Below are positions 1 through 5,560 of a DNA stretch of 5,636 bases, one piece after another. The DNA comes from Actinomycetes bacterium (GTDB lineage Bacteria > Actinomycetota > Acidimicrobiia > Acidimicrobiales > UBA8190). The stretch is taken from contig JAJZYI010000224.1 in NCBI GenBank assembly GCA_021798135.1, positions 1 through 5,636 on the forward strand, in the 5' to 3' direction. The notes under the pieces were generated by a model. That model did not search any database. It saw only the letters and a program-made list of their open reading frames with translations, and was not told the origin of the DNA. Made by a program: the position numbers and the translations under genes. The first letter of the stretch is position 1. Every line of letters starts with the position of its first letter.

Positions 1-53
1 CGGTAGTTGGCCACGCCGACGCGGTGGAAACCGATCCTGACCTGGGTGTTCAT
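1..53 (-). CDS. Possible 5' end of a divergent gene, cut by the window edge
   Basis: On the minus strand an ATG at 53-51 opens a frame that stays open to the edge and reads MNTQVRIGFHRVGVANYR. Nearly every third codon position in it is G or C, as expected for coding sequence in this genome, whereas the plus-strand frames here hit stops at once or have poor third positions. No convincing Shine-Dalgarno precedes the ATG, so the start could lie further upstream or be leaderless. I do not recognise the family from 18 residues. If real, it is divergent from the polysaccharide ligase and shares the 54-475 intergenic region with it. Confidence 0.4.
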   Translation of the reverse strand, partial: MNTQVRIGFHRVGVANY

Positions 54-69
54 TGGCCGGTGCGGGATG

Positions 70-81
70 CGGCACGTGCCG
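70..81. promoter_or_regulatory. 12-bp perfect palindrome, possible operator
   Basis: CGGCACGTGCCG is a perfect 12-bp palindrome with a CACGTG centre. It lies 17 bp upstream of the minus-strand ATG at 53, where a repressor could cover the start region of that gene. No second copy was noticed nearby. In DNA this GC-rich a short palindrome can arise by chance, so the operator role is inference only. Confidence 0.25.
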
Positions 82-120
82 GCTCCCCGGGCCGCGCCGT
101 CGGCCGCCTCGGGGGGCCCG

Positions 121-221
121 CCGGGGCCGTGCCCCGGGCGTCGGGGCTCCCGGACGCCGGGAGCCGGGGCCGTCGCCGGGAGCGCCCCACGTCGACGGCG
201 ACGCACGGTGACGCCGTCGAC
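121..221. other. Cluster of three perfect hairpins in the divergent intergenic region
   Basis: Three inverted repeats lie one after another. The first is CCGGGGC/GCCCCGG (121-127 and 131-137, 3-nt loop). The second is GGCTCCCGG/CCGGGAGCC (145-153 and 157-165, 3-nt loop). The third is GTCGACGGCG/CGCCGTCGAC (191-200 and 212-221, 11-nt loop). None is followed by a T-run on either strand. They could be a bidirectional terminator-like block, a structured 5' leader for the ligase transcript, or protein-binding sites. The rest of 54-475 shows no recognisable gene; 222-349 has poor third-position bias and no promoter hexamers I would defend. Confidence 0.4.
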
Positions 222-475
222 CGCGTCGGGTGCCTCACCGTGGTGCGGCGCGTGCAGGTCCGGTGCACTCGGTGGTTTCGGGCTCGCCGACCTGCGGCGA
301 TGGCGCGAATGCACTGTGGAAGTGCCGGCGACGTGCCGATACCGGATGGGTGCTAGCTCCGCCAGCCGCCGACCAGGTAGACCCGTCGGGCCCGCTCCCG
401 ACCGTGCCGTGGTGGCGCCTGGAGCCACGACGGGCTGCCGGCCCCACCGGGTCGACGTGGGAGTCGTGCACGGGC

Positions 476-2473
476 GTGGAGCGCTGGGTGGCGGTCGCGG
501 TGGTCGTCCTGAGCGTGGCGTGGGTGCCCGTGGCGAAGCTCGGGCCCTGGCCACCGGAGGCGGCCGCCGCGCTCGTGGTCGGTCTGCCCGGGCTGCCGTT
601 GCTGGTCGCCAGGGCGCGTGGGAGGACGGCGGGGCGGCCTGCGGGTGAGCGGTGGGCTGCCCGAGCCCTGCTCGCCTGGCTCGCGGTCGGGCTGGTGTCG
701 GCGCTCGCCTCGCAGCGCCCGGGCCTCGCCGTCGTGGGGCTGTTCAACCAGGGAACGGGCTGGCTCTTCATGGCCGTGCTGGGCGGCGCGTGGGCGATCG
801 GCACGGCCGTGGGGCGGCCCGGGCGGCGGCTCGTCGGCACGGCCCTCGTCACCGGGGCCGTCGCCAACGCGGTGGTGGCCGTCGGCCAGATGACCGTCGG
901 CCTCGGGAGGGTCGGGCTGCCGGGGTACGGAGGCCAGGCCGACGGCTTCCTGGGCAACCCCGTGTTCCTCGGAGGGCTCGAGGCGGCTGCCCTGGTGATC
1001 ATGGCGGGCCGCCTGGTCCGCCGGCCCCGCCGGGCGTGGCTGCCCACGCTGCTCCTGGCCGCAGGCGTGGCGCTGAGCGGCGAGCGCCTGTCGATGCTGA
1101 TCGCCGTGGCGCTCGCCCTCGTCGTGCCCTCGGCCACCTGGCTGGCCGGGAGCGACGGCGACCAGGTCAGGGGCGTCGGCGCCGGCCGGGGCAGCCGCCT
1201 GGCGGCACGGTTGGCAGCCGGTGCCGCCGACCTCCCCGCGTCGAACGGCAGGAGCGGGCTGCCGGGTGCCGGGCTGTTCACCGTGACCGTCGGCGCCGGT
1301 CTCGCCGCCGGTGTGGCCCTTCCCCTGCTGCGAGCGTCGAACGCGCTGGCGAACAAGCTGTCAGCGACGGCCGAGGCCACCTTCGGCGACCGCCTGCACG
1401 CATGGCTGGAGGGCGCGCGGGCCGTGCTCCACGCGCCCCTGATCGGGTCCGGGCCAGGGCAGTTCGGGGCTGCCACCGAGGCGCTGTTCCCCCGGTGGTT
1501 CGTCCGGGCCCACCAGGGACAGATCTTCACCGACGCCCACAACATCGGCGTCGAGTACGCGGTCACGACCGGGCTGGTCGGCCTGGCGCTGCTCGTGGCC
1601 TTCGCCGTGGCCGCGGTCCGCAGCGGGCGCGGCCCGCTGGTCGGCTTCGCCGCCGTCCTGCTGGCCGTCGAGCTGGTGGAGCCGCTCAACCCGGTCCTGA
1701 CGCCGCTGCTCTTCCTGGCGGCAGGAGCGGCTGCGGGTGCCGGGCGCGCCGCCCTCCCCGGCTCCGTCCCCGGCGGTGCCGACGTCCCTGTCGCGTCCCA
1801 CGGCGACGGGTGGCAGGGCGGCGAGGCGCTTGCGACCGGGGCAGGAGGGATGCCCGAGCGCGTGCCGGCGGGCCGGCCGGTGCGAGCACGCTCCCGCCTG
1901 CTCGTCGTCGCCACGGGGCTGGCAGGGCTGCTCGCCGTCGCCGGCGCCGCCGACCTCCTCGTCGGGGTGGACGCGATGGTGCGGTCGCACGCCGCGCTGG
2001 TCGACACGTCGCACGCCGCGGCACTGGCGGACGCGCGGCTCGCGGTGCGGGTCCTGCCGGCGTGGCCAGAGCCGGCGCAGGCGATGGCGTCCGTCGAGCT
2101 GCTGGGCCGGCAGGCGTCCCCGACGGCGCCGACGCCCCTGGAGCGTGCCGCACGCTGGGAGCAGGTCGCCGCGGCCCGCGACCCGGCCGACGCGCCGGCG
2201 TGGCTCGCCACGGCGGAGATGGAGCTGCAGCTCCACCGGCTGGCGACGGCGCGACGCTATGCGCTCGCGGCGCAGGCGAGGTACCCGTGGGGGGCGGGAA
2301 CGCTCAGGCTCCTGGGGTCGATCTCGCTCGCCGAGCACCGACCCTCGGCGGCGCGTCGCTGGTTCTCGCTCCTCGTCCGGGTCCAGCCCCGACCGGACGT
2401 GGCCCAGCTGATGGCGGGCGCCTGTGCGCAGACGTCCCCGTTCGCGGCGCCGACGGGAGCGCCGCGATGCTGA
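476..2473 (+). CDS. O-antigen ligase / Wzy-like polysaccharide polymerase with C-terminal TPR-like region
   Basis: A 665-residue polytopic membrane protein expected to join or polymerise undecaprenyl-linked glycan on the outer face of the membrane. About 12 hydrophobic segments are visible (roughly residues 3-19, 28-45, 60-77, 94-112, 119-141, 163-180, 187-201, 205-224, 267-285, 357-381, 386-404, 405-423), plus another at 474-497. Family hallmarks are GFLGNPVF near 157-164, an Arg in GERLSML (R204), and a large extracytoplasmic loop with GDRLHAW and GSGPGQFG (324-331). TDAHNIGVEY follows, with H355 at the place of the conserved catalytic-type His of WaaL/Wzy. The tail (about 498-665) is helical and Ala-rich with TPR-like A-W-A-Y spacing. 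Long low-complexity loops (225-266, 421-472) look like lineage extensions. The GTG at 476 has GGGAG 12 nt upstream and sits directly before the first membrane segment; an in-frame GTG at 350 is a real alternative because codons between about 380 and 475 still have high GC3. Ligase versus polymerase cannot be settled from sequence. Confidence 0.85.
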   Translation: MERWVAVAVVVLSVAWVPVAKLGPWPPEAAAALVVGLPGLPLLVARARGRTAGRPAGERWAARALLAWLAVGLVSALASQRPGLAVVGLFNQGTGWLFMAVLGGAWAIGTAVGRPGRRLVGTALVTGAVANAVVAVGQMTVGLGRVGLPGYGGQADGFLGNPVFLGGLEAAALVIMAGRLVRRPRRAWLPTLLLAAGVALSGERLSMLIAVALALVVPSATWLAGSDGDQVRGVGAGRGSRLAARLAAGAADLPASNGRSGLPGAGLFTVTVGAGLAAGVALPLLRASNALANKLSATAEATFGDRLHAWLEGARAVLHAPLIGSGPGQFGAATEALFPRWFVRAHQGQIFTDAHNIGVEYAVTTGLVGLALLVAFAVAAVRSGRGPLVGFAAVLLAVELVEPLNPVLTPLLFLAAGAAAGAGRAALPGSVPGGADVPVASHGDGWQGGEALATGAGGMPERVPAGRPVRARSRLLVVATGLAGLLAVAGAADLLVGVDAMVRSHAALVDTSHAAALADARLAVRVLPAWPEPAQAMASVELLGRQASPTAPTPLERAARWEQVAAARDPADAPAWLATAEMELQLHRLATARRYALAAQARYPWGAGTLRLLGSISLAEHRPSAARRWFSLLVRVQPRPDVAQLMAGACAQTSPFAAPTGAPRC

Positions 2474-2546
2474 CCGTTCGCGGTGCCGACGGGAGCGCCG
2501 CGATGCCGACCGTTCGCGGTGCCGACGGGAGCGCCGCGATGTCGAG
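2439..2546 (+). repeat. 36-bp tandem repeat, three copies, across the ligase stop
   Basis: Copies start at 2439, 2475 and 2511. Copies 1 and 2 differ at only two positions, and copy 3 diverges in its last five bases. The unit contains GGGAG, a 7-nt spacer and ATG, so ATGs with a good Shine-Dalgarno occur at 2467, 2503 and 2539, all in one frame. Because 36 is a multiple of three, each frame encodes a 12-residue repeat and copy-number change would not shift frame. The ligase stop (TGA 2471-2473) exists only because copy 1 has CTGAC where copy 2 has CCGAC; without that T the ligase frame would run through the array. Confidence 0.9.
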
Positions 2547-2574
2547 CCGCGGCGCAAGGTCGGCGCCGGCATGA
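2467..2574 (+). other. Repeat-encoded 35-codon leader-like ORF between ligase and transferase
   Basis: The frame starting at ATG 2467 overlaps the ligase stop and encodes a peptide made of the 12-residue unit VRGADGSAAM-x-T, ending at TGA 2572-2574. It can start at any of three repeat ATGs. Its stop overlaps an ATG at 2571 and lies inside the GAGGGG ribosome-binding site of the transferase start at 2586. This geometry suits translational coupling, but whether the peptide is made or has any function is not shown. Confidence 0.3.
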
Positions 2575-2578
2575 GGGG
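2573..2578 (+). promoter_or_regulatory. Ribosome-binding site deciding the transferase start
   Basis: GAGGGG lies 7 nt before ATG 2586. The competing in-frame ATG at 2571 has only AAGG 11 nt upstream, so 2586 is preferred. The site overlaps the TGA that ends the repeat-encoded frame. Confidence 0.55.
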
Positions 2579-2585
2579 CTCCGCG

Positions 2586-4040
2586 ATGCGCCGAACCGGG
2601 CGCAGCCTGCTGTACCTGCTCAACGTGGCCGTGGTCGTGGACCTCGCGACCGTGCACGCCGCGTGGATCGGCCACTACGACCTCACGGACAGCACGGGCC
2701 GCCTGATCTGGATGGCGGTGTACGTGGTGACCCTGTCGCTCGGCGTCTACGCGTCCGGCCTGGCCGATCCGCCGGAGCGCCTGAGCGAGGCCGTCTGGGC
2801 GGCCGGAGGGACGGTCGCAGGGTCGGCCGGCGTCATCTCGTTCGCCCAGCTGCTCCTCGGCTCGCAGGTCCTGCCGCGGTTCGTGGTCTTCGGCACCGCC
2901 GCGGTCCTCGGCCCGGCCTACGTCGGCCTGGCCCGCCTCGGCGACCGGCTCCGGCGCCGCCACGAGGGCCTCGACCGGGTCGTCGCCGTCGTGGGTGCCC
3001 GCGAGGCCGTGGCGCTGCGGGCGGAGCTGGGCCGGGCACCGGAGCGGCCGGCGACCCTCGCCGCCGTGCTCGACGTCGAGTCGGCGGGCACCGGGGCCAG
3101 CGGCGGCCTCCCCCTGGTCGAGGCGGCCACGGCGACGCGGGCGACGGTCGTCGTCCTCGACCGCGCCGCCCAGCTCGACGAGTCGGTCGTCGCCCAGGCG
3201 GCGCTGCTGCACGGCCGCGGCCTGCGGGTGCGGACGCTGGCGCTGTTCTACGACGAGTGGCTCGGCAAGCTCCCCATCGGCGAGCTCGAGCAGGTGTCGC
3301 TCATGTTCGACATCCAGGAGGTCCACGCCCGCCGCTACGCGCGGCTGAAGCGGTTCGCTGACGTCGCTGTCGCGGTCGCCGGCCTGGCGCTGCTCGTCCC
3401 GGCCGTCCCGCTCGTCGCCGTGGCCGACCTGGTCGGCAACCGCGGGCCGCTGCTGTACCGCCAGCGGCGGGTGGGGCGCGGCGGGCAGGAGTTCACCATG
3501 CTCAAGTTCCGCACCATGGCCCCCGAGGGCCGGGTGGCCGCCCAGCGCAGGCCAGCGGGGGTGGTCGGCGGCGGCCGCCGGCCCGGGCCGGACGTGCCGG
3601 CGGCCGCCGGCGGTGCCGCGCCCGGCGTACCGGCCGCGACGGCCGGCGCCCCGCTGCGCCCCGAGGTCGCTCCGTGGACCGAGGTCGGCGACCCGCGCCT
3701 GGGGCGGGTCGGGCGGTGGATGCGCCGGGTGCACGTCGACGAGCTGCCGCAGCTCCTGAACGTGCTGCGCGGCGACCTGTCGATCGTCGGGCCCCGGCCC
3801 GAGCAGCCGTGCTACGTGGGCGAGCTGCGCGAGAAGATCCCCTTCTACGACGTCCGGCACCTCGTGCACCCGGGCCTGACGGGGTGGGCGCAGGTCAAGT
3901 TCCACTACGGCGCCTCCGTGGCCGACGCGCTCGAGAAGCTCCAGTACGAGTTCTTCTACCTCCGGCACCAGGGACTGGCGCTCGACGCCCGGATCGTGGC
4001 CCGCACCCTGCGGTCGGTGCTCGCCGGGCGCGGCCGCTGA
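2586..4040 (+). CDS. Polyprenyl-phosphate sugar-1-phosphate transferase (bacterial sugar transferase, WbaP-like)
   Basis: A 484-residue membrane enzyme expected to move a sugar-1-phosphate from a nucleotide sugar to undecaprenyl phosphate, the first committed step of exopolysaccharide or capsule repeat-unit assembly. The N-terminal part has four hydrophobic helices (about 8-27, 40-59, 69-92, 95-118). A Rossmann-like segment follows from RVVAVVGAREA (about 131). The catalytic domain opens with KRFAD (255-259), then a Pro-containing re-entrant membrane helix (257-283), RGPLLYRQRRVG (286-297) and FTMLKFRTM (303-311). Next come DPRLGRVGRWMR (369-380), VDELPQL (384-390) with the Asp385-Glu386 dyad equivalent to the PglC catalytic pair, GPRPE (402-406) and PGLTGWAQV (429-437). 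All core motifs are intact. Oddly, about 50 Gly/Ala/Pro/Arg-rich residues (315-364) separate KFRTM from DPR, where relatives have a short conserved linker. ATG 2586 is chosen for its ribosome-binding site; ATG 2571 would add five residues. The sugar donor cannot be told from sequence. It probably shares a transcript with the ligase. Confidence 0.93.
   Translation: MRRTGRSLLYLLNVAVVVDLATVHAAWIGHYDLTDSTGRLIWMAVYVVTLSLGVYASGLADPPERLSEAVWAAGGTVAGSAGVISFAQLLLGSQVLPRFVVFGTAAVLGPAYVGLARLGDRLRRRHEGLDRVVAVVGAREAVALRAELGRAPERPATLAAVLDVESAGTGASGGLPLVEAATATRATVVVLDRAAQLDESVVAQAALLHGRGLRVRTLALFYDEWLGKLPIGELEQVSLMFDIQEVHARRYARLKRFADVAVAVAGLALLVPAVPLVAVADLVGNRGPLLYRQRRVGRGGQEFTMLKFRTMAPEGRVAAQRRPAGVVGGGRRPGPDVPAAAGGAAPGVPAATAGAPLRPEVAPWTEVGDPRLGRVGRWMRRVHVDELPQLLNVLRGDLSIVGPRPEQPCYVGELREKIPFYDVRHLVHPGLTGWAQVKFHYGASVADALEKLQYEFFYLRHQGLALDARIVARTLRSVLAGRGR
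3528..3677 (+). repeat. Low-complexity insertion with palindromic GC repeats inside the transferase gene
   Basis: This in-frame stretch encodes residues 315-364, rich in Gly, Ala, Pro and Arg. A 14-bp direct repeat, CGGCGGCCGCCGGC, occurs at 3569-3582 and 3598-3611. The second copy is part of a 16-bp perfect palindrome, GCCGGCGGCCGCCGGC (3596-3611). It breaks the usual spacing between the FRTM and DPR motifs. It could be a replication-slippage or hairpin-expanded loop exposed to the cytoplasm. Confidence 0.6.
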
Positions 4041-4199
4041 CGGCCGGGGCCGGGGCCTCGGGCTGCGGGCCGGGCGCCGTGACGCCGCGTCGTCGCGCCG
4101 GTGCGGGTGCCGGTCGTGTCCGCTCGTTGCTCCAGTTCCCGCGGCGGCGGGCCGATGCCGTCTCCGGCGGGCCGAGGGGGCCGGCCGCACGCGGCGATC

Positions 4200-4206
4200 G
4201 GAGGGG
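4200..4206 (+). promoter_or_regulatory. Strong Shine-Dalgarno for the Cys-rich small ORF
   Basis: GGAGGGG lies just upstream of ATG 4209 (4 nt from the end of GGAGG to the ATG). It picks this start over the in-frame upstream start at 4101, which has no comparable site. The interval 4041-4199 contains only GC-rich sequence with a weak 5-bp stem (CCCGC/GCGGG near 4138-4151) and no gene I can support. Confidence 0.5.
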
Positions 4207-4208
4207 CC

Positions 4209-4394
4209 ATGTCGAGGTGCGCGGGCTGGCTGGTGGTGCACGACGGCGGCGGGGTGCGAGCGTGCACCGAGGAGCACCGGGGCGGGACGTGCCCCGGCTA
4301 CCACGCGCCCCACACCGGCGGTGCCATCTCGTGCCGCATGCTGGTGGGAAGGCCGTGCGCCACGTGCGGCGGGGGCGTGGCCCGGGCGTCCTGA
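4209..4394 (+). CDS. Small Cys/His-rich hypothetical protein (61 aa)
   Basis: The family is not recognised. The protein has six Cys (4, 19, 28, 42, 50, 53) and four His (11, 23, 32, 35), including a C-terminal CATC (CxxC) followed by a Gly run. Such a pattern could bind zinc or another metal, or form disulphides; no known fold could be assigned by eye. There is no obvious signal peptide or membrane segment. Support for coding comes from the strong GGAGGGG site, third positions that are G or C in all but about three codons, and a terminator-like hairpin beginning 11 nt after the stop. It follows the transferase by 168 nt in the same direction, so it may be a separate small transcript. The chance that it is a spurious GC-rich ORF remains. 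Confidence 0.5.
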   Translation: MSRCAGWLVVHDGGGVRACTEEHRGGTCPGYHAPHTGGAISCRMLVGRPCATCGGGVARAS

Positions 4395-4405
4395 CGCCGC
4401 GCGCC

Positions 4406-4423
4406 GGGCCCTTGCCAGGGCCC
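4406..4423 (+). terminator. Hairpin after the Cys-rich ORF
   Basis: GGGCCCT and AGGGCCC form a perfect 7-bp stem with a TGCC tetraloop, starting 11 nt after the TGA at 4392-4394. No T-run follows, which is common for actinobacterial terminators but makes the call less certain. It may end the polysaccharide transcript as a whole. The rest of 4395-4508 shows no gene. Confidence 0.45.
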
Positions 4424-4508
4424 CAGGCATCGTGGCCATCCCCCGGCTGCTGGGGAGCTGGAGGGTGCCTACCCCGCGGCAGCCTCTGGCCTCGGCAGCC
4501 CCGGCCTT

Positions 4509-4536
4509 CGGGTGGAGGCGATGGCAAGCGAACCCA
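4509..4536 (-). repeat. Duplicated tRNA 3' end, att-like direct repeat (left copy)
   Basis: These 28 bases match 5609-5636 at 25 positions, with an identical 16-bp core CGGGTGGAGGCGATGG (4509-4524 and 5609-5624), in the same orientation and exactly 1100 bp apart. The shared sequence is the reverse complement of a tRNA T-arm plus acceptor 3' strand. In this copy the T-arm carries substitutions (positions 4525, 4527, 4528), so it is not part of a working tRNA. Integration at tRNA 3' ends by tyrosine recombinases leaves this kind of repeat, and an integrase remnant begins right beside it. Confidence 0.7.
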
Positions 4537-4539
4537 CGA

Positions 4540-4875
4540 ACTTCTCGACTGCTGGGCAGCCGAGAAGCTGGCCTCCGGCAGCGCCTACGAGGATGATGGC
4601 TGCTGGCCGGTGAACTCAGCCGGCCGCTCCGCCCGACAAGTGTTCTGCGTGGTTGGGCAATCGGATCAAGGCCGCGGGCCTGCGCCGCATCCGGTTCCAC
4701 AACCTACGCCACACCGCCGCTGCCCTCATGCTGGCCGACGGAGCGCCAGGGAAGGCGGTCAGCTCGATCCTGGGGCACGCCGGGCCGAATCACTCTCTCG
4801 ACCCACGCCAACGTCAACGCGGGCATGGCTGAGGAAGCAGGAGCGGCCCTCTTAGCCACCTTGCCGGGAGGGTAG
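4540..4875 (+). pseudogene. Tyrosine recombinase / phage integrase, C-terminal remnant with frameshifts
   Basis: Three frames together give an integrase catalytic C-terminus. The first frame (about 4541-4630) reads AEKLASGSAYEDDG and a Gly-Arg turn. The second (about 4626-4788) reads AWLGNRIKAAGLRRIRFHNL then RHTAAALMLADG and ILGHAGP, containing the R-x-x-H and LGH boxes. The third (4789-4875) reads ITLSTHANVNAGMAEEAG and ends at TAG 4873-4875. The second-to-third shift is a 1-nt excess (or 2-nt loss) between GHAGP and ITL; the first-to-second shift lies near 4626-4634, upstream of AWLGNRIK. The nucleophile position, normally Tyr in a T-Y-A-H context, is His (CAC). The N-terminal arm-binding domain and the first catalytic Arg region are missing; the remnant starts next to the left att-like repeat. 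Its 3' end overlaps the convergent membrane-protein ORF by about 24 bp. It should be inactive. Confidence 0.85.
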
Positions 4876-5223
4876 GGCCGCGACGGCTTCACCGGCAGCG
4901 GGAACGCCTGTTTCTACCGATCCCTGATCGGGTCGGATCCCCTGCTGGATGGCCCCGAAGATGCCCCGCAGGGCCGCCTGGATGGTGATCCCTGCCGTGA
5001 TGGCCTGGCCCCGGGTTGCCACATGTGGTGCTGCGAGCGCCACCACCCCAGCGACTGCTGCCAGCAGCACAACCATCACGAACATGATCTTGACCTTCCG
5101 CGACGTCAGGTACGTGGTCCGAGTCGAAACCAGGTCCCGTGCCAACTCCGGCACCACGTAGAGGATGATCGCGACGATCGCTCCCCCTAGCGCGCCCCAC
5201 CCAAACACCGCCCCCGCCAACAC
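4852..5223 (-). CDS. Small hypothetical membrane protein (123 aa)
   Basis: The family is not recognised. The GTG at 5223 begins an open frame with two clear hydrophobic segments: about residues 3-24 (containing GALGGAIVAIILYVV) and about 45-65 (KIMFVMVVLLAAVAGVVAL). They are separated by a short charged loop, ELARDLVSTRTTYLTSRK. A third, amphipathic stretch (74-92) and a hydrophilic tail follow. The loop-and-helix layout resembles small accessory membrane proteins of actinobacterial mobile elements, but that is only analogy. No strong Shine-Dalgarno precedes GTG 5223; an internal GTG at 5208 has a G-rich stretch before it. It lies 15 nt after the stop of the 64-aa ORF, so the two are likely co-transcribed. 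Lower GC than the polysaccharide genes supports a foreign origin. Confidence 0.6.
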   Translation of the reverse strand: MLAGAVFGWGALGGAIVAIILYVVPELARDLVSTRTTYLTSRKVKIMFVMVVLLAAVAGVVALAAPHVATRGQAITAGITIQAALRGIFGAIQQGIRPDQGSVETGVPAAGEAVAALPSRQGG

Positions 5224-5238
5224 TGCGTGTGCCGAATT

Positions 5239-5433
5239 CTAGGGCCTGCGGAGAAGTGAAGCGCCTCCCGTGGCGATGAAGTCCACGATCCTGCGCAAGG
5301 TGGGCAGCCACGCGGGTTCCGGACGACGCTCCGGGTAGCCAGGCAGCATCGCTGGCTGGCTCACGCGCTCGGGCCGAACGTGCGCACTGGCTGGTCGGCT
5401 CCGCTTCGCTGAGACCGCCGCCGCTCTCGGCAT
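5239..5433 (-). CDS. Small hypothetical protein (64 aa), first of a two-gene element operon
   Basis: The ATG at 5433-5431 is preceded by the purine-rich GGTGGGGAGGAA, which favours it over an in-frame upstream GTG at 5466. The protein is basic and Pro/Arg-rich through about residue 43, then WLPTLRRIVDFIATGG forms a possible amphipathic helix near the C-terminus. There is no Cys and no obvious membrane segment or known motif. The stop (5241-5239) lies 15 nt before the start of the membrane-protein ORF. Coding status rests on the ribosome-binding site, moderate third-position GC bias and tandem arrangement, so it remains tentative. Confidence 0.4.
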   Translation of the reverse strand: MPRAAAVSAKRSRPASAHVRPERVSQPAMLPGYPERRPEPAWLPTLRRIVDFIATGGASLLRRP

Positions 5434-5560
5434 TTCCTCCCCACCTTTCGCCCGAGGACCCCCCACCCTCGACCTCCAGCATAAGCCGAGTCGGCTCCAA
5501 CATGCCTGATAGCCGGACCCCGGCCAGCGGAAGGAGGATAGCTGGGTGACACGGTAGCGG

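Noticed and set aside
230..349. Extension of the ligase to an upstream GTG at 230
   Set aside because: Third codon positions here are often A or T, unlike the rest of the gene, and no ribosome-binding site is visible. The GTG at 350 remains a possible alternative, but 230 does not.
24..356. Plus-strand frame of 110 codons in the upstream region
   Set aside because: Poor third-position bias, no ribosome-binding site and no recognisable motif; it overlaps the hairpin cluster.
235..2211. A 658-codon minus-strand frame opposite the ligase
   Set aside because: Composition is typical of antisense GC-rich shadow (Ser/Arg/Pro/Thr-rich) and the opposite strand encodes a clear membrane protein.
652..2466. 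A 640-codon plus-strand frame overlapping the ligase in another frame
   Set aside because: It is Arg/Gly/Ala/Pro-rich with no motif. Only its last 35 codons, the repeat-encoded part, have an interesting context.
2439..2546. CRISPR array
   Set aside because: The 36-bp unit has CRISPR-like length, but the copies are directly adjacent with no spacers.
4541..4567. 7-bp inverted repeat CTTCTCG/CGAGAAG next to the left att copy
   Set aside because: It falls within recognisable integrase coding remnant and has an imperfect interior; a chance stem is as likely as a recombinase-binding site.
2304..4700. A 798-codon open frame on the minus strand opposite the transferase
   Set aside because: It is antisense to a gene with all sugar-transferase motifs. 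Its product is Arg/Pro/Gly-rich with no fold, a common shadow in GC-rich DNA.
5434..5560. Promoter for the small element ORFs
   Set aside because: A TATGCT-like element exists on the minus strand, but no -35 hexamer sits at acceptable spacing.
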